Numbered from the stretch's first letter, positions 34,338 through 45,359 are shown. The stretch: DNA of 64,000 nucleotides from Phenylobacterium sp. LH3H17 (GCF_024298925.1 NZ_CP101283.1:3539001-3603000), one strand, 5' to 3'. Notes: generated by a model from the sequence alone, not told the origin. Numbers and translations are program-made.

Positions 34338-34829
34338 ATGGAACTGCTGATCGACGCGCACTTCTGGGTCGGCGTCGCCCTCGTCGTGTTCCTGGGCATC
34401 CTGGTGTTCGCCGGGGTCCACAAGTTCGCCTGGAAGGCGCTCGGCGACGCCGGGGCCAAGGTCCAGGCGCAGCTCGACGAAGCCGCGGCTCTGCGCAAGG
34501 AAGCCCAGGCGCTGCTGGACGACATCAAGCGCCAACGCGACGAGGCCGAGAAGGCTGCGGCCGAGATGCTGGCCAACGCCCAGGAAGACGCCAAGCGCAT
34601 GGCGCTCGAGGCCCAGGCCAATCTCGAAGACCAGATCAAGCGTCGCGGCGCCCTGGCCGAACGCAAGATCGCCAACGCCGAGGCCCAGGCCGCGGCCGAG
34701 GTGAAGGCCGCCGCCGCCGAGTTCGCCGCCCAGATGGCGGAGGACCTGCTGGTCAAGCGGCTGGCGGGCGCTTCCAGCGATCCGCTGGTCGACGGGGCGA
34801 TCAAGCAGCTGGCGACCAAGCTGCAATAG
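34338..34829 (+). CDS. atpF: F0F1 ATP synthase subunit b, 163 aa
   Basis: A short periplasmic start, a transmembrane helix at residues 7-27 (FWVGVALVVFLGILVFAGV), then a continuous charged coiled coil and a C-terminal LVDGAIKQLATKL. It forms the stator dimer with b' and binds F1. The F1 genes are not in the window, as is usual where F0 and F1 operons are separate. A strong terminator follows 21 bp after the stop. Confidence 0.94.
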   Translation: MELLIDAHFWVGVALVVFLGILVFAGVHKFAWKALGDAGAKVQAQLDEAAALRKEAQALLDDIKRQRDEAEKAAAEMLANAQEDAKRMALEAQANLEDQIKRRGALAERKIANAEAQAAAEVKAAAAEFAAQMAEDLLVKRLAGASSDPLVDGAIKQLATKLQ

Positions 34830-34850
34830 GCCTGCCAGATCCTGATACGA

Positions 34851-34878
34851 AAACGGCGGGCCTCGCGGCCCGCCGTTT
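34851..34878 (+). terminator. Rho-independent terminator after the F0 operon, probably bidirectional
   Basis: A perfect 12-bp stem: AAACGGCGGGCC (34851-34862) and GGCCCGCCGTTT (34867-34878) around a TCGC loop, followed by CTGTTTTG. It also lies 14 bp past the stop of the convergent PGPGW-type gene. Confidence 0.93.
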
Positions 34879-34892
34879 CTGTTTTGCTGGAG

Positions 34893-35204
34893 CTATTTGG
34901 CCTGAGAGGCTTGCGACTTGCGGCGGCGAAGCAGGCGTCGCAGCGGCGAGATCACCCGCGGATGGGCCTGGTGCAGGCGCACGAAATGGCGCCGCGCCTT
35001 GAACGAATTGCGCAGGATGACCATCAGCCCGACCACGATGACCGGTATGCCGCCGGGACCCGGGATCGGGGCGATCAGCACGCCGAGCAGCACGATCACG
35101 GCGCCCAGGCCGACGAACCCAGCGCGCACGAGTCGCGCCGCCAGTTCGCGGGCGGCGTCGTCGGGCGCGCGATGAGCGCGCATGCTGGGCATGGCGTAGG
35201 ACAC
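34893..35204 (-). CDS. PGPGW-family small membrane protein, 103 aa
   Basis: One hydrophobic region spanning residues 28-64 probably forms two helices around the family motif, here APIPGPGGIPVIVVGL; the last residue of the usual PGPGW is Gly. The C-terminus is strongly basic (RLHQAHPRVISPLRRLLRRR). The family's function is unknown. It is transcribed alone and convergent with atpF. Confidence 0.75.
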   Translation of the reverse strand: MSYAMPSMRAHRAPDDAARELAARLVRAGFVGLGAVIVLLGVLIAPIPGPGGIPVIVVGLMVILRNSFKARRHFVRLHQAHPRVISPLRRLLRRRKSQASQAK

Positions 35205-35334
35205 GTACGTTCAACCTGGGTGTAGCGCCCGCGCGCCGTTCTTGGGGAGGACCGGCGGTCGAGCTCACTGCGATATGAGAACGTAGTAGGGAGTCGTAAA
35301 GACGACCCTGCAGTTAAATTTCGTCCATTCGTTG

Positions 35335-36915
35335 CTATTCAGCTGCAATCGGCGCCGGAGACACACCTGCGAGCTCCGGCTTCCACGTCAAGCGCGGTTT
35401 CCGGGCCGCCAGGGTCTCGTCCAGCCGCCGCAGGGGCGCGAGGTAGGGCGCCCCCTTGAACCGATCTACGTCCCCCGCCTTGGCTGCCTGGGCCAGCAGG
35501 ACGAGCGCGTGGCAGAAGCGGTCGAGCTCCTGCTTGGACTCCGTCTCGGTCGGTTCGATCAGCATCGCGCCGTGCACGACCAGGGGGAAGTACATGGTCA
35601 TGGGGTGGAAGCCCTCGTCGATCATCGCCTTGGCGAAGTCGAGGGTGGTCACGTCGGTGCCCTCCAGCCAGGCGTCGTCGAACAGGGCCTCGTGCATGCA
35701 GGGGCCGTCCGGGAAAGCCGGGGTCATCACCACCGACAGCTTGGCCTTGATGTAGTTGGCGTTCAGCACCGCGTCCTCGGCCACCTGCCGCAGGCCGTCG
35801 GCCCCGTGGCTCAGCATGTAGGCGTAGGCGCGGACGAACATGCCCATCTGGCCGTGGAAGGCGCTCATGCGGCCGAAGGCCTGGGCGGCCTCGCCCTCGG
35901 CGTCCTCCACCAGCTTGAAGCCCTCGCCATCGGAGACCACCCAGGGGGCCGGCGCGAAGGGCGCCAGGGCCGCCGACAGCACCACGGGGCCCGCACCCGG
36001 CCCGCCACCGCCATGGGGCGTGGAGAAGGTCTTGTGCAGGTTGATGTGCATGGCGTCGACGCCCAGGTCGCCCGGCCGCACCCGGCCGACGATGGCGTTG
36101 AAGTTGGCGCCGTCGCAGTAGAAGTACGCGCCCGCCTCATGGGTCAGGCGGCCGATCTCGATGACGTCGCGCTCGAACAGGCCGCAGGTGTTGGGATTGG
36201 TGACCATGATCGCCGCCACGTCGGGCGAGAGCTTGGCCGCCAGGTCGGCGATGTCGACCCGGCCGTCGTCGGTCTGGGCGATCTCCACCACCGAATAGCC
36301 CACGAAGGCGGCTGTGGCGGGGTTGGTGCCGTGGGCCGAGGTCGGCACCAGCACCGTGCGGCGATGCCCCTGGCCATTGGCCTCGTGCGCCGCCTTGATG
36401 GTCAGCAGGCCGCACAGTTCGCCGTGGGCGCCGGCCTTGGGCGACATGGCCACGGCGGGCATGCCGGTGAGGGTCTTCAGCCAGTGGGCCAGGCGGTCGA
36501 TCAGGGCCAGGGCGCCCTGGACCGTCGACTGCGGACTCAGCGGATGCAGGTCACCGAAGCCGGCCAGTCGCGCCATCTTCTCGTTGAGGCGCGGGTTGTG
36601 CTTCATGGTGCATGAGCCCAGCGGATAGAGCGCCAGGTCGATGGCGTGGTTCTTCTGGCTGAGCCGCACGTAGTGGCGCATGGCCTCCGGCTCCGAGAGC
36701 CCCGGCAGGCCGATGGGGGCGGTGCGCACCAGGTCGCCCAGGTCCGAGGCGTCGTGCTGGGCGGGCGCGAGGTCGACGCCGGTCTTGTCCCAGCCGCCCA
36801 TCTCGAAGATCAGGGCCTCATCCTGCAGCAGGCCACGCGCGCCGGTGAGGGACTGGCGCGACGTCTCGAGGACGGCTTCCGGGCGGGTCGGGCGGCCCAC
36901 ATTGAGCATGGTCAT
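35335..36915 (-). CDS. gcvPB: Glycine dehydrogenase (decarboxylating) subunit 2, 526 aa
   Basis: Beta half of the split P-protein. The PLP lysine lies in [21 protein letters not shown] near residue 290; [16 protein letters not shown] and [15 protein letters not shown] are family signatures. Together with GcvPA it decarboxylates glycine and passes the aminomethyl group to lipoyl-GcvH in the cytoplasm. It is the last gene of the operon; its start overlaps the gcvPA stop by 4 bp. Confidence 0.96.
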   Translation of the reverse strand: MTMLNVGRPTRPEAVLETSRQSLTGARGLLQDEALIFEMGGWDKTGVDLAPAQHDASDLGDLVRTAPIGLPGLSEPEAMRHYVRLSQKNHAIDLALYPLGSCTMKHNPRLNEKMARLAGFGDLHPLSPQSTVQGALALIDRLAHWLKTLTGMPAVAMSPKAGAHGELCGLLTIKAAHEANGQGHRRTVLVPTSAHGTNPATAAFVGYSVVEIAQTDDGRVDIADLAAKLSPDVAAIMVTNPNTCGLFERDVIEIGRLTHEAGAYFYCDGANFNAIVGRVRPGDLGVDAMHINLHKTFSTPHGGGGPGAGPVVLSAALAPFAPAPWVVSDGEGFKLVEDAEGEAAQAFGRMSAFHGQMGMFVRAYAYMLSHGADGLRQVAEDAVLNANYIKAKLSVVMTPAFPDGPCMHEALFDDAWLEGTDVTTLDFAKAMIDEGFHPMTMYFPLVVHGAMLIEPTETESKQELDRFCHALVLLAQAAKAGDVDRFKGAPYLAPLRRLDETLAARKPRLTWKPELAGVSPAPIAAE

Positions 36916-38258
36916 TGGCCGGTCCTCCGGGCGAGGGCGTCAGCGAAGGCGGCGATGTCCTTCGTGGTGGTGGTTTCAGTGGCGGCGACGAGCAGGACGT
37001 CGTCCATGCCGGCCTCGGGCGCCAGGCGGAAGAACGGCACGCCGGCGACAATCCCGTCGGCCAGCAGGGCCTCGACGGTGGCCGCCGCGTCGCCCTTCAG
37101 GCGGATCGCGAACTCGTTGAAGAACCGTGGCGTGAGGATCTCCACCCCGGCGACCTTGGCGAGCGCGTCGCGCAGCTCGCGGGCCTTGGAGTGGTTGAGC
37201 TCGGCCAGTTCGCGCAGGCCCCGCTCCCCCAGCAACGACAGGTGGATGGTGAAGGCGAGCGCGCAGAGGCCCGAGTTGGTGCAGATGTTCGACGTCGCCT
37301 TCTCGCGGCGGATGTGCTGCTCGCGGGTCGACAGGGTCAGCACGAAACCGCGCCGGCCTTGCGCGTCCACCGTCTCGCCGCACAGGCGGCCCGGCATCTG
37401 GCGGACCAGCTTCTCGCGGCAGGCGAAGAGCCCGATATAGGGGCCGCCGAAGTTCAGGCCGTTGCCGATCGACTGGCCCTCGGCCACGGCGATGTCGGCG
37501 CCCATCTCGCCGGGCGACTTCAGCAGCCCGAAGGACACGGTTTCGGTGGTCACCACGATCAGCAGGGCGCCGGCGGCGTGGGCGGCCTCCGCGATCTTCG
37601 TCACGTCGGTCACCACGCCGAACACGTTGGGGGTCTGGACCACGACGCAGGCGGTCTCGGCGTCGATGGCCTCGATGACCGCGGCCTCGGCGTCGATGGC
37701 GGCCGGCAGGCGGGTGATGTCCATGCCCTCGGCATGGGCGATGGTCTGGGTGGTGGCGGCGTAGTGCGGATGCAGGCCGCCGGAGACCACGGCCTTTTTC
37801 CGGCGGGTGACCCGCTGGGCCATCATCACCGCCTCGGCGCAGGCCGTGGAGCCGTCGTACATCGAGGCGTTGGCGACCTCGAGCCCGGTCAGCGCAGCCA
37901 CCTGGGTCTGGAACTCGAACAGGACCTGAAGGGTCCCCTGGGCGATCTCCGGCTGGTAGGGCGTGTAGCTGGTCAGGAACTCCGACCGCTGGATCACGTG
38001 GTCGACCGTCGCCGGCACATGATGGCGATAGGCGCCGGCGCCGCAGAAGAAGGGGCCCGCCCCGGCCGGCCGGTTCATGGCCGCGAGCGCTGAGAGCTCC
38101 CGCTCCACCTCCAGCTCGCCCGCATGCAGCGGCAGGTCGAACAGGTCGGCCTTGCGGGCGGCGGCGGGCACGTCGGCGAACAGGTCGTCGATGGTGGCCG
38201 CGCCGATGATGCCGAGCATCTCGGCGCGGTCGGCCGGGGTAAGCGGAAGGTAGCGCAT
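36912..38258 (-). CDS. gcvPA: Glycine dehydrogenase (decarboxylating) subunit 1, 448 aa
   Basis: Alpha half of the split P-protein. The start [66 protein letters not shown] and the late [20 protein letters not shown] are all classic. This half lacks the PLP lysine, as expected. The start at 38258 follows gcvH by 5 bp. It needs GcvPB for activity. Confidence 0.96.
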   Translation of the reverse strand: MRYLPLTPADRAEMLGIIGAATIDDLFADVPAAARKADLFDLPLHAGELEVERELSALAAMNRPAGAGPFFCGAGAYRHHVPATVDHVIQRSEFLTSYTPYQPEIAQGTLQVLFEFQTQVAALTGLEVANASMYDGSTACAEAVMMAQRVTRRKKAVVSGGLHPHYAATTQTIAHAEGMDITRLPAAIDAEAAVIEAIDAETACVVVQTPNVFGVVTDVTKIAEAAHAAGALLIVVTTETVSFGLLKSPGEMGADIAVAEGQSIGNGLNFGGPYIGLFACREKLVRQMPGRLCGETVDAQGRRGFVLTLSTREQHIRREKATSNICTNSGLCALAFTIHLSLLGERGLRELAELNHSKARELRDALAKVAGVEILTPRFFNEFAIRLKGDAAATVEALLADGIVAGVPFFRLAPEAGMDDVLLVAATETTTTKDIAAFADALARRTGQ

Positions 38259-38263
38259 GGGTC

Positions 38264-38629
38264 TTACAGGGTCCCCAGGAAGTCTTCGTAGGCGGCGCGG
38301 TCCATCAGGGCCTCGTACTCGGCCTTGTCGGCGATCTTGATCTTGGCGAACCAGCCGGCCTTCTCGGGTTGGTCGTTGACGGTCTCGGGCGCGTCGCCCA
38401 GGGCGGCGTTGCCCTCGACCACCTCTCCGGAGATCGGCGCGTAGACGTCTGAAGCGGCCTTGACGCTCTCGACCACGGCCAGGCCGTCGCCGGCCTTCAC
38501 GGCCTTGCCCGCCTCGGGGGTCTCGACGAACACCACGTCGCCCAACTGATCGGCGGCGTAGGCGGTGATGCCGATCGTGGCCACGTCGCCATCGAGGGAG
38601 ACCCACTCATGGTCCTTGGTGAAACGCAT
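38264..38629 (-). CDS. gcvH: Glycine cleavage system H protein, 121 aa
   Basis: The lipoyl-carrier protein of the system. [14 protein letters not shown] opens the protein, and the lipoylated lysine is in [15 protein letters not shown] near residue 57. [15 protein letters not shown] follows as usual. The size is standard. It lies between gcvT (14 bp upstream) and gcvPA. Confidence 0.97.
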   Translation of the reverse strand: MRFTKDHEWVSLDGDVATIGITAYAADQLGDVVFVETPEAGKAVKAGDGLAVVESVKAASDVYAPISGEVVEGNAALGDAPETVNDQPEKAGWFAKIKIADKAEYEALMDRAAYEDFLGTL

Positions 38630-38643
38630 CTGGGCGGTCCTTC

Positions 38644-39774
38644 TCAGAGCTTGCGGATGTAGCGATGGGGAACGAAGGGCATGGCGGTGACTTCCGCCGC
38701 CTGCGGCTTGCCCCGGACGATGACTTTCAGCTTCGTGCCGGCCGCGGCGAGCGCTGGGGGCACGAAGCCCATGGCGATGGGCTTGCCGAGCGAGGGCGAG
38801 AACCCGCCCGAGGTCACGACCCCGACCACGTTCCCGGCCTCGTCGGCGATCTCGGCGCCCTCTCGGGCCGGGGCGCCTTCCAGCACGGTCAGGCCGACAC
38901 GCTTGCGGCTCACCCCCTCGGCCAGCTCCCGGGCGATCCGGCTCGCGCCCGGGAAGTCGCGGGCGTCGCGGCGCTTCTTGGAAACTGCGAAGCCGAGGTC
39001 CGCCTCGATGGGACTGACGGTCTCGTCGACGTCGTGCCCGTAGAGCGGCAGGCCGGCCTCCAGGCGCAGGCTGTCGCGGGCGCCGAGGCCGATCGGCCGC
39101 ACCCGCTCGTCGGCCAGCAGCAGGTTCCAGACCCGCTCAGCCTCGGCGGCCGGGACCGAGATCTCGTAGCCGTCCTCGCCGGTATAACCCGAGCGTGAGA
39201 CGATGACGTCGGTCCCGAAGGCCTCGAACGAGGCTGAGTCCATGAACACCATCTTCGCGGCCTGGGGCGCGTGGGCGGCCAGCACCTCGGCGGCCTTGGG
39301 ACCTTGCAACGCCATCAGCGCCCGGTCATCCAGGCGGTCGATCCGCACCTGGCCGGCCAGCTCGCTGTCGATGACCTTGAAATCGTTGTCCTTGCAGGCG
39401 CCGTTGACCACCACGAACAGGCCGTCGTCGCCCCCCCCATCGGGAGAGATTGGCCGGGCGGCCATCAGGTCGTCGATGATCCCGCCCGTCTTGTTGAGCA
39501 GGACGGAATAGCGCTGCTTGCCGGGCTTCAGGCCGATGAAGTCGCCGGGGGTGACCTCCTCGAAGGCCGAGAGCGGCGAGACCCCGCGCAGGCGGGCCTG
39601 GCCCATGTGCGAGACATCGAACAGGCCGGCGTTCTCGCGGGTCCAGAGATGCTCCTTCAGCACCCCGTCCCTGTACTGCACGGGCATGGAATAGCCGGCG
39701 AAGGGCACCATCCGCGCGCCGGCGGCGATATGCGCGGCGTTGAGCGGTGTGGTCTTCAGGGTCTCGTCGGACAC
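38644..39774 (-). CDS. gcvT: Aminomethyltransferase (T protein), 376 aa
   Basis: It transfers the methylene group to tetrahydrofolate, releasing ammonia. [26 protein letters not shown] and [13 protein letters not shown] are the N-terminal signatures, [16 protein letters not shown] lies in the middle, [16 protein letters not shown] is the folate-site region, and [19 protein letters not shown] is near the end. I take the GTG at 39774 (SDETLKTT) as start; the ATG further up lies close to the riboswitch and adds unrelated residues. It is the first gene of the operon. Confidence 0.94.
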   Translation of the reverse strand: MSDETLKTTPLNAAHIAAGARMVPFAGYSMPVQYRDGVLKEHLWTRENAGLFDVSHMGQARLRGVSPLSAFEEVTPGDFIGLKPGKQRYSVLLNKTGGIIDDLMAARPISPDGGGDDGLFVVVNGACKDNDFKVIDSELAGQVRIDRLDDRALMALQGPKAAEVLAAHAPQAAKMVFMDSASFEAFGTDVIVSRSGYTGEDGYEISVPAAEAERVWNLLLADERVRPIGLGARDSLRLEAGLPLYGHDVDETVSPIEADLGFAVSKKRRDARDFPGASRIARELAEGVSRKRVGLTVLEGAPAREGAEIADEAGNVVGVVTSGGFSPSLGKPIAMGFVPPALAAAGTKLKVIVRGKPQAAEVTAMPFVPHRYIRKL

Positions 39775-39837
39775 GCTTGGACTCCGGCTGATGATCTCGC
39801 GCGCGCACGGGAAGGCTTCCCGCAACGCATGCGCCCC

Positions 39838-40044
39838 CGCTGTCCCTGATGCCTGAGAGATTTAGAGCCTTCCGCGAACTGGAAGACCCCCTGCTCCTTC
39901 GGCGAGCGCCCTCGAACGGGGGCGCCTACTTTCCAGCGTTCATCAGCTCTGCGCGGTCCTTTTGCCTGAGCGTTTCCGGGGCGGTTGCGCCTTCGGCTCC
40001 GGGTCCCGAAGGGCCCGATCTCTCCCGCGAGAGTCGAGGCGGAA
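39838..40044 (-). promoter_or_regulatory. Tandem glycine riboswitch upstream of gcvT
   Basis: On the minus strand two successive glycine aptamers can be read. The first has GGGAGAGATC, a GCCGAAGG core followed by a CGC-rich stretch, and CTCAGGCAAAAGGACC. The second has GCTGGAAAGTAGGCG, CGCCGAAGGAGCAGG and TCTCTCAGGCATCAGGGACAG. These are the conserved sequences of this class, in the expected tandem order. It lies about 60 bp before gcvT. In other bacteria glycine binding turns on the gcv operon; the output mechanism here is not clear, as I see no T-tract terminator. Confidence 0.93.
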
Positions 40045-40092
40045 CCTGTTCGAACAGGGCGCCCAAGTCAATGCGCCACGTCGCGGGCCCGC

Positions 40093-41877
40093 CTACATCC
40101 GTTCGGGCGCTTCAATTCCAAGCAGTTCCAGGGCCTGCTCCAGCTGGCGGAGGGTCGTCTGCGCGAGCGCCAGGCGCGAGGCCCGTACCGGGGCCTCGGC
40201 GGTCATGATCGGACAGGCCGCATAGAACTTCGAGAAGGCCTGGGCGAGCTTGTAGGCGTGCTCGGCCAGGAAGTTCGGCGCCTTCTTGTCATAGGCGTCG
40301 GCCAGGGCCTGGTCGAAGGCGTCCAGCAACAGGACGAGGTCGCGCTCGGCCGGCTCGGAGACGGTGATCTGCCCGGCCTCCACGCCTTCGTCGGCGGCCC
40401 GGCGCAGGATCGATTTCACCCGCACCGCCTGATAGAGCAGATAAGGGCCGGTCTTGCCCTCGAAGCTGGAGAAGCGGTCCAGGTCGAAGACATAGGACGT
40501 GCCGCGGAAGTTCTGCAGGTCGGCGAACTTAAGCGCCGCCACCGCCACCTTGTGCGCGGTGTCCTCGAAGGCTTCCGGATCCAGCTCGGCGCCCAGGCCC
40601 GCCTCGTGCAGGCGCTCACGGGCCTTGTCGCGGGTCATGACGATCATGTCGTTCAGCTTCAGAACCCCGCCCTCGCGGGTCTTGAACGGCTTGCCGTCCG
40701 TGCCGTTCATGGTGCCGAAGCCCACATGCTCCAGTTGGCCCTCGGCGGCGTAGCCGGCGATCTGGGCGGCGCGGAAGACGATCTCGAAATGGTCGGCCTG
40801 GCGCTGGTCGACCACATAGAGGACCTGATCGGGGCCGAAGGTCGCCTTGCGGTCGACGATGGTGGCTAGGTCGGTGGTGCCGTACATGGCCGACCCCTCC
40901 GACGAGACCACCAGCAGCGGCGGCAGCTCGCGCTTGTCGCCCTGGCGGGTCACCCGGATGATCCGCGCGCCCTGGTCGTCGACCAGCAGGCCCTTGGCGT
41001 CCAGCTCCTCGACCATCGGAGCGATCAGCTGGTCGACATCGCTCTCGCCCTTCCAGATGTCGAAATCGACGCCGAGGGCGTGGAAATCGCGTTCCAGGGC
41101 CACCTTGGTGACCTTGGCGAAGTGTCGCCACAGCAGGAAATGTCCCGGCTTGCGGGCCTGGAGCTCGGCGGTGAGCTTGCGGGCGCGGTCGCGGTATTCA
41201 GGCTCGGCCTTGCCGCGGGCGGCCGCCTCCGGATAGAGGCGGTCCAAGTCGCCCAAGCTGACGTTCTGCTCGAAGACCGCGACGGCCTGGGCGTCCTCGC
41301 CGGTTCCGGCGTTGAGAGCGTCCACCGCGCCCTTGACGGCGGGGTTCTCGTCGGTGACCGCCCCGATCAGCAAGCCCATCTGATAGCCCCAGTCGCCGAA
41401 GTGGGCGTCGCCCACCACGCTGTCGCCCCGGAACCGGTAGATGCGCTTGATGGACTCCCCGATGATCGAGGACCGCAGATGGCCGACATGCATCGGCTTG
41501 GCCACGTTCGGTCCGCCGTAGTCGACGAGGATCTTGCGCGGCGCGACGACCGGCGCGGCGCCCAGACGCGGGTCGGCGGCGATCTCGCGCGCCCGCTGTG
41601 AAAGGGCCGCGTCGCTGAGCTTGAGGTTGATGAAGCCCGGCCCGGCGATCTCCACGCCGGCCAGGCGGGTGTCGCCCGCCAAGCCCGCGACGACCTCGGC
41701 GGCCACCTCGCGTGGGTTGCGCCCGGCGCGCTTGGCGGCCGGCAGGGCGCCGTTGCACTGGAAGTCGGCGAGATCGGGCCGGTCGGACGGCGTCACGCGG
41801 CCGAGTTCGGCCGGCAGTCCCGCCGCGGCGAAGGCGGTCCCGACCGCTTCGCTGAGGCCCCGTTTCAGATCGCTCAT
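40093..41877 (-). CDS. argS: Arginyl-tRNA synthetase, 594 aa
   Basis: Class I synthetase. The N-terminal additional domain has [21 protein letters not shown] and GFINLKLSD. The HIGH-type motif is [17 protein letters not shown] near residue 125. [31 protein letters not shown] and [15 protein letters not shown] are typical ArgRS motifs; the KMSKS position is degenerate ([14 protein letters not shown]), as is common in this enzyme. The C-terminal anticodon domain ends in [11 protein letters not shown]. The start ATG overlaps the upstream exported-protein stop by 4 bp (ATGA). Confidence 0.96.
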   Translation of the reverse strand: MSDLKRGLSEAVGTAFAAAGLPAELGRVTPSDRPDLADFQCNGALPAAKRAGRNPREVAAEVVAGLAGDTRLAGVEIAGPGFINLKLSDAALSQRAREIAADPRLGAAPVVAPRKILVDYGGPNVAKPMHVGHLRSSIIGESIKRIYRFRGDSVVGDAHFGDWGYQMGLLIGAVTDENPAVKGAVDALNAGTGEDAQAVAVFEQNVSLGDLDRLYPEAAARGKAEPEYRDRARKLTAELQARKPGHFLLWRHFAKVTKVALERDFHALGVDFDIWKGESDVDQLIAPMVEELDAKGLLVDDQGARIIRVTRQGDKRELPPLLVVSSEGSAMYGTTDLATIVDRKATFGPDQVLYVVDQRQADHFEIVFRAAQIAGYAAEGQLEHVGFGTMNGTDGKPFKTREGGVLKLNDMIVMTRDKARERLHEAGLGAELDPEAFEDTAHKVAVAALKFADLQNFRGTSYVFDLDRFSSFEGKTGPYLLYQAVRVKSILRRAADEGVEAGQITVSEPAERDLVLLLDAFDQALADAYDKKAPNFLAEHAYKLAQAFSKFYAACPIMTAEAPVRASRLALAQTTLRQLEQALELLGIEAPERM

Positions 41878-42554
41878 CGCGGTTCGGCGGAGCCCGCGAC
41901 CGTGGCCTGGCCGGCGTTCACCCGGAAGCGCTTGCCGTCCCGGTTGAAGGCCGCCATCTGCGGCGTCACGTCGAAGCCGACCAGGATCTCGAAATTCGAG
42001 CCGCTGGTGGTGGCGGTGGCGCGCGGGATGGTGATCTGGCCGATCTCCTCGGTGGCGTAGATCCGGTCCTGGCCCTCGGCGAACTTCACCGGCAGGTCGA
42101 AGTACTGCTTGGTGATGACGCTGTCGTTGCGCTTTGTGACGGCGACCCAGTAGCGGTAGCTCTTGGTGTCGGCGGTCGCCTGGGGACCCTTGCCCAGCTC
42201 GAACAGCACTTCCATCGTCACCTTGATGGGATCGCTGTCCTTGTACTGGCAGCCGGCCGAGATGCCCTGGATCTCGCCCGAATAGGCGACATTGGCCGAG
42301 GCCTCGCGGTTGTCCTTGAACTCCACATAGCGCGCGGCGTCGTAGAGCACCTTCACATACGGACAGGGGCCGGCGTTGCGTAGGGCCGGCAGCGGCGCCT
42401 GGACGTCGCTCCATTCGCTCTCGCGCTTCTTCTTCTTGGCCGCCTCCTGCTCCTGGCGCTCCTGGTCGTTGGGCCGGCGCTGGGCGGCGGCAAGCTCGGG
42501 AACCGCGGTGACGGCCAGGGAGAGGCCGGCGGCGAGCAGAAGGGAACGGCGCAT
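41874..42554 (-). CDS. Exported hypothetical protein coupled to argS, 226 aa
   Basis: The signal peptide [25 protein letters not shown] is followed by a charged linker ([16 protein letters not shown]). The mature domain of about 170 residues is mostly beta with two cysteines ([31 protein letters not shown]). I do not know a named family; similar Tat/Sec-signal proteins seem common in Caulobacteraceae. An ATG at 42572 would add six residues, and neither start has a good Shine-Dalgarno. Its overlap with argS suggests coupling. Confidence 0.72.
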   Translation of the reverse strand: MRRSLLLAAGLSLAVTAVPELAAAQRRPNDQERQEQEAAKKKKRESEWSDVQAPLPALRNAGPCPYVKVLYDAARYVEFKDNREASANVAYSGEIQGISAGCQYKDSDPIKVTMEVLFELGKGPQATADTKSYRYWVAVTKRNDSVITKQYFDLPVKFAEGQDRIYATEEIGQITIPRATATTSGSNFEILVGFDVTPQMAAFNRDGKRFRVNAGQATVAGSAEPR

Positions 42555-42683
42555 TGGGGGTCGTCCAAACATGAAGGGCTAAGGGCCGTCTCCGGCCCCC
42601 CGCGGTCGGTCTCCTACTAATGGCTATCGAATGCGGCCGCAACGCGGCTGGCGGTGAAGCCTGCGAGCCCCTAGTTTGTCGCC

Positions 42684-43643
42684 ATGTTGCAAGACCCCCG
42701 TCCCCGCCGTCCGCTCAAGGTCCTGCTGGCCACGCCGCGCGGGTTCTGCGCCGGCGTCGACCGCGCCATCCAGATCGTCGAACGCGCCATCGAGAAGTAC
42801 GGCGCCCCGGTCTATGTGCGCCACGAGATCGTCCACAACCGCCATGTGGTGGACCGGCTGAAGGCCCTGGGCGCGGTGTTCGTGGAGGAGTTGTCGGAGT
42901 GCCCCACCGACCGGCCGGTGGTGTTCTCCGCCCACGGCGTGCCCAAGTCGGTGCCCGCGGAGGCCAAGGGCCGCCAGATGCTTTATCTCGACGCCACCTG
43001 CCCCCTGGTCTCCAAGGTGCACGTGGAGGCGCAGCGGCATTTCGACTCCGGCCGGGAGATCGTGCTGATCGGCCATGCCGGCCATCCCGAGGTGGTCGGC
43101 ACAATGGGCCAGCTTCCGGACGGCGCGGTCGCCCTGATCGAGACCGTCGAGGACGCCCGAGCTTACACGCCGAAGAACGCCGCCAATGTCGCCTTCGCCA
43201 CCCAGACCACCCTGTCGGTGGACGACACCGCCGAAATCGTGGCCGCGCTGAAGGAACGCTTTCCGGAGATCTCCGCGCCCCACAAGGAGGACATCTGTTA
43301 CGCCACCACCAACCGCCAGGATGCGGTGAAGGCCGTGGCGTCTCAGGCCGAGGTGCTGCTGGTGCTGGGTTCGGCCAATTCGTCGAACTCCGTGCGGCTG
43401 GTCGAGGTGGCGCGGCGCTCGGGCGCGCGGGCCGCCCATCTGATCGATGACGCCGCGGGCCTGGACCTGGCCTGGCTGGACGGCGCGTCCACCGTCGGGA
43501 TCACCGCCGGCGCTTCCGCGCCGGAGGATCTGGTCCAGGGCCTGATCGACCGGCTGGGCGAGGCTTTCGACGTCACGGTGGAGGACGTCGACACCGTGCT
43601 CGAGACGGTGAGCTTCAAGCTGCCCCGGCTGCTGAGCGCCTAG
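42684..43643 (+). CDS. ispH: 4-hydroxy-3-methylbut-2-enyl diphosphate reductase, 319 aa
   Basis: Last enzyme of the MEP isoprenoid pathway; it makes IPP and DMAPP using a [4Fe-4S] cluster. The three cluster cysteines are in [17 protein letters not shown] (Cys22), [15 protein letters not shown] and [29 protein letters not shown] and [10 protein letters not shown] are substrate motifs, and [16 protein letters not shown] is also conserved. It is divergent from the argS operon. Its TAG shares the sequence CTAG with the stop of the convergent AbrB-like gene. Confidence 0.96.
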   Translation: MLQDPRPRRPLKVLLATPRGFCAGVDRAIQIVERAIEKYGAPVYVRHEIVHNRHVVDRLKALGAVFVEELSECPTDRPVVFSAHGVPKSVPAEAKGRQMLYLDATCPLVSKVHVEAQRHFDSGREIVLIGHAGHPEVVGTMGQLPDGAVALIETVEDARAYTPKNAANVAFATQTTLSVDDTAEIVAALKERFPEISAPHKEDICYATTNRQDAVKAVASQAEVLLVLGSANSSNSVRLVEVARRSGARAAHLIDDAAGLDLAWLDGASTVGITAGASAPEDLVQGLIDRLGEAFDVTVEDVDTVLETVSFKLPRLLSA

Positions 43644-43867
43644 GTTTCCAGAGCCTGGAAGGTCCTGTTGTAGCGTTTGAGGAAGGCGCGTCCGCGGCCG
43701 GCCCGCACTTCGTGGTCGATGTCGAGCTCGGCGGTGGCCGTGACCCCGTGCGGAGTCCGCTCGACGTGGATGACGTCACCCACCTCCAGTTTGAGGGCGG
43801 CGCGCGCCTCGTCGTCAAAGACGGCCACGACATCGGGCCCTCTCTGCTCAAGCTTCAATGCGATCAT
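43640..43867 (-). CDS. AbrB/MazE-like small protein, 75 aa
   Basis: An N-terminal swapped-hairpin-like domain: [36 protein letters not shown], with alternating strands and the L-x-V/G-D motif of AbrB/MazE/SpoVT proteins. The C-terminal part ([17 protein letters not shown]) resembles the toxin-binding tail of antitoxins. No toxin gene is adjacent: the neighbours are ispH and thrB. It may be an orphan antitoxin or a small transcription factor. GGAG lies upstream of the ATG at 43867. Confidence 0.65.
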   Translation of the reverse strand: MIALKLEQRGPDVVAVFDDEARAALKLEVGDVIHVERTPHGVTATAELDIDHEVRAGRGRAFLKRYNRTFQALET

Positions 43868-43953
43868 TGGGAGCCTCCAACAGGGGCAATCTAGCACGAG
43901 CCGGCCCAAGGCGTCTTGACCGCTCGCCCGGCCTCCCGCATCCCGGCGCCAGC

Positions 43954-44919
43954 ATGGCCGTCTATACCGACATCACCGACGAGGAGCTGACCGGGCTCCT
44001 GGCCGACTTCGACCTCGGCGCTCCCCTGGCGTTCAAGGGGATCGCCGAAGGCGTGGAGAACTCCAACTTCCTGCTGGAGACCGAGGCCGGGCGCTTCTTC
44101 CTGACCATCTACGAAAAGCGGGTCCGCGCCGACGAGCTGCCCTTCTTCCTGGGCCTGCTGAGCTGGCTGTCCGAGCACGGCTATCCCAGCGCCGCGCCGG
44201 TCGCCGACCGGGCGGGCAAGGTCCTCACCGAGGTGCGCGGCAAGCCCGCCGCCATCGTGACCTTCTTGCCAGGCCTGTCCGTGCGGCGGCCCACCGCCGC
44301 CCATTGCCGCGAGGCGGGCGAAGGCCTGGCCCGGCTGCACCTGGCGACCCAAGGCTACCCCGGGACCCGCGCCAACGACCTGGGCCAGGACGCCTGGGCC
44401 CCGATGTTCGAGCGCCTGGCCGGCGCGGCCGACGCCCTGAAGCCGGGCCTCGCCAAGACGATCGCCGGCGACCTCGACAGGCTCGCGGCGCGGTGGCCGA
44501 CGGGTCTGCCCGCGGGCATCGTCCACGCCGACTATTTCCCCGACAACGTCTTCTTCCAGGGCGGCAAGTTCGCCGGGACGATCGACTTCTACTTCGCCTG
44601 CATCGACGCCTACGCCTACGACATCGCCGTGGCGCTCAACGCCTGGTGCTTCGAGGCAGACGGCAGTTTCAACATCACCAGCGCCCGCGCCCTGGTGGCA
44701 GGCTACGAGGTCCACCGGCCGCTCAGCCCCGCCGAGCGCGCGGCCCTGCCGATCCTGGCCCATGGCGCGGCCATGCGTTTCTTCCTGACCCGCCTGAACG
44801 ACTGGGGGGCGACGCCGGCCGGCGCCCTGGTGCGGCCCAAGGACCCGCTGGAATACGAGCGCAAGCTCGCCGTCCATCGCGCCGCGCCGGACCTGGTGCT
44901 GTTCGGAGACCCCACGTGA
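43954..44919 (+). CDS. thrB: Homoserine kinase, type II (APH fold), 321 aa
   Basis: It phosphorylates homoserine for threonine synthesis. Unlike GHMP-type ThrB it has an aminoglycoside-phosphotransferase fold: [28 protein letters not shown] near residue 26, [11 protein letters not shown], the catalytic loop [14 protein letters not shown] near residue 188, and the metal-binding [19 protein letters not shown]. This type is normal in alphaproteobacteria. The start is the ATG at 43954. Its stop overlaps the GTG of rnhA (GTGA). Confidence 0.93.
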   Translation: MAVYTDITDEELTGLLADFDLGAPLAFKGIAEGVENSNFLLETEAGRFFLTIYEKRVRADELPFFLGLLSWLSEHGYPSAAPVADRAGKVLTEVRGKPAAIVTFLPGLSVRRPTAAHCREAGEGLARLHLATQGYPGTRANDLGQDAWAPMFERLAGAADALKPGLAKTIAGDLDRLAARWPTGLPAGIVHADYFPDNVFFQGGKFAGTIDFYFACIDAYAYDIAVALNAWCFEADGSFNITSARALVAGYEVHRPLSPAERAALPILAHGAAMRFFLTRLNDWGATPAGALVRPKDPLEYERKLAVHRAAPDLVLFGDPT

Positions 44920-45359
44920 CGCCTGAAGTGGTGATCTACACCGACGGCGCCTGCTCGGGGAATCCCGGCCCCGGCGGCTGGGGGGCGGTGATGATCTCCG
45001 GCGCCCATGTGCGCGAGATCTGCGGCGGCGAGCCGGCCAGCACCAACAACCGCATGGAGCTGATGGCCGCCATCCAGTCGCTGGAGGCCTTGAAGAAGCC
45101 CTGCAAGGTCGAGCTGCACACCGACTCGACCTATGTGATGAAGGGCATCTCGGAGTGGATCCACGCCTGGAAGAAGCGCGGCTGGAAGACCGCCGACAAG
45201 AAGCCAGTCAAGAACGATGACCTCTGGAAGCGCCTCGACACCGCCCGCCAGCGCCATGACGTCGCTTGGCGCTGGGTGAAGGGCCACAATGGCCACGAAC
45301 TCAACGAACGCGCCGACGCCCTGGCCCGCCAAGGCCTGAAGGACGCCCTTCCCGCCTGA
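44916..45359 (+). CDS. rnhA: Ribonuclease HI, 147 aa
   Basis: It degrades RNA in RNA-DNA hybrids. Catalytic acidic residues are visible in [19 protein letters not shown] (Asp9), [16 protein letters not shown] (Glu), [12 protein letters not shown] (Asp) and [10 protein letters not shown] (Asp). The basic protrusion [12 protein letters not shown] is present. The start is a GTG overlapping the thrB stop, so the pair is coupled. The window also carries rnhB. Confidence 0.96.
   Translation: MTPEVVIYTDGACSGNPGPGGWGAVMISGAHVREICGGEPASTNNRMELMAAIQSLEALKKPCKVELHTDSTYVMKGISEWIHAWKKRGWKTADKKPVKNDDLWKRLDTARQRHDVAWRWVKGHNGHELNERADALARQGLKDALPA

Noticed and set aside
35205..35334. Possible terminator hairpin (AGGGAGTCGT / ACGACCCT) downstream of gcvPB
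   Set aside because: The arms have unpaired bases and there is no T-tract in either direction, so I did not call it.
43640..43954. Toxin-antitoxin pair around the AbrB-like gene
   Set aside because: Both neighbours are housekeeping genes and no second small frame with toxin features overlaps or adjoins it.
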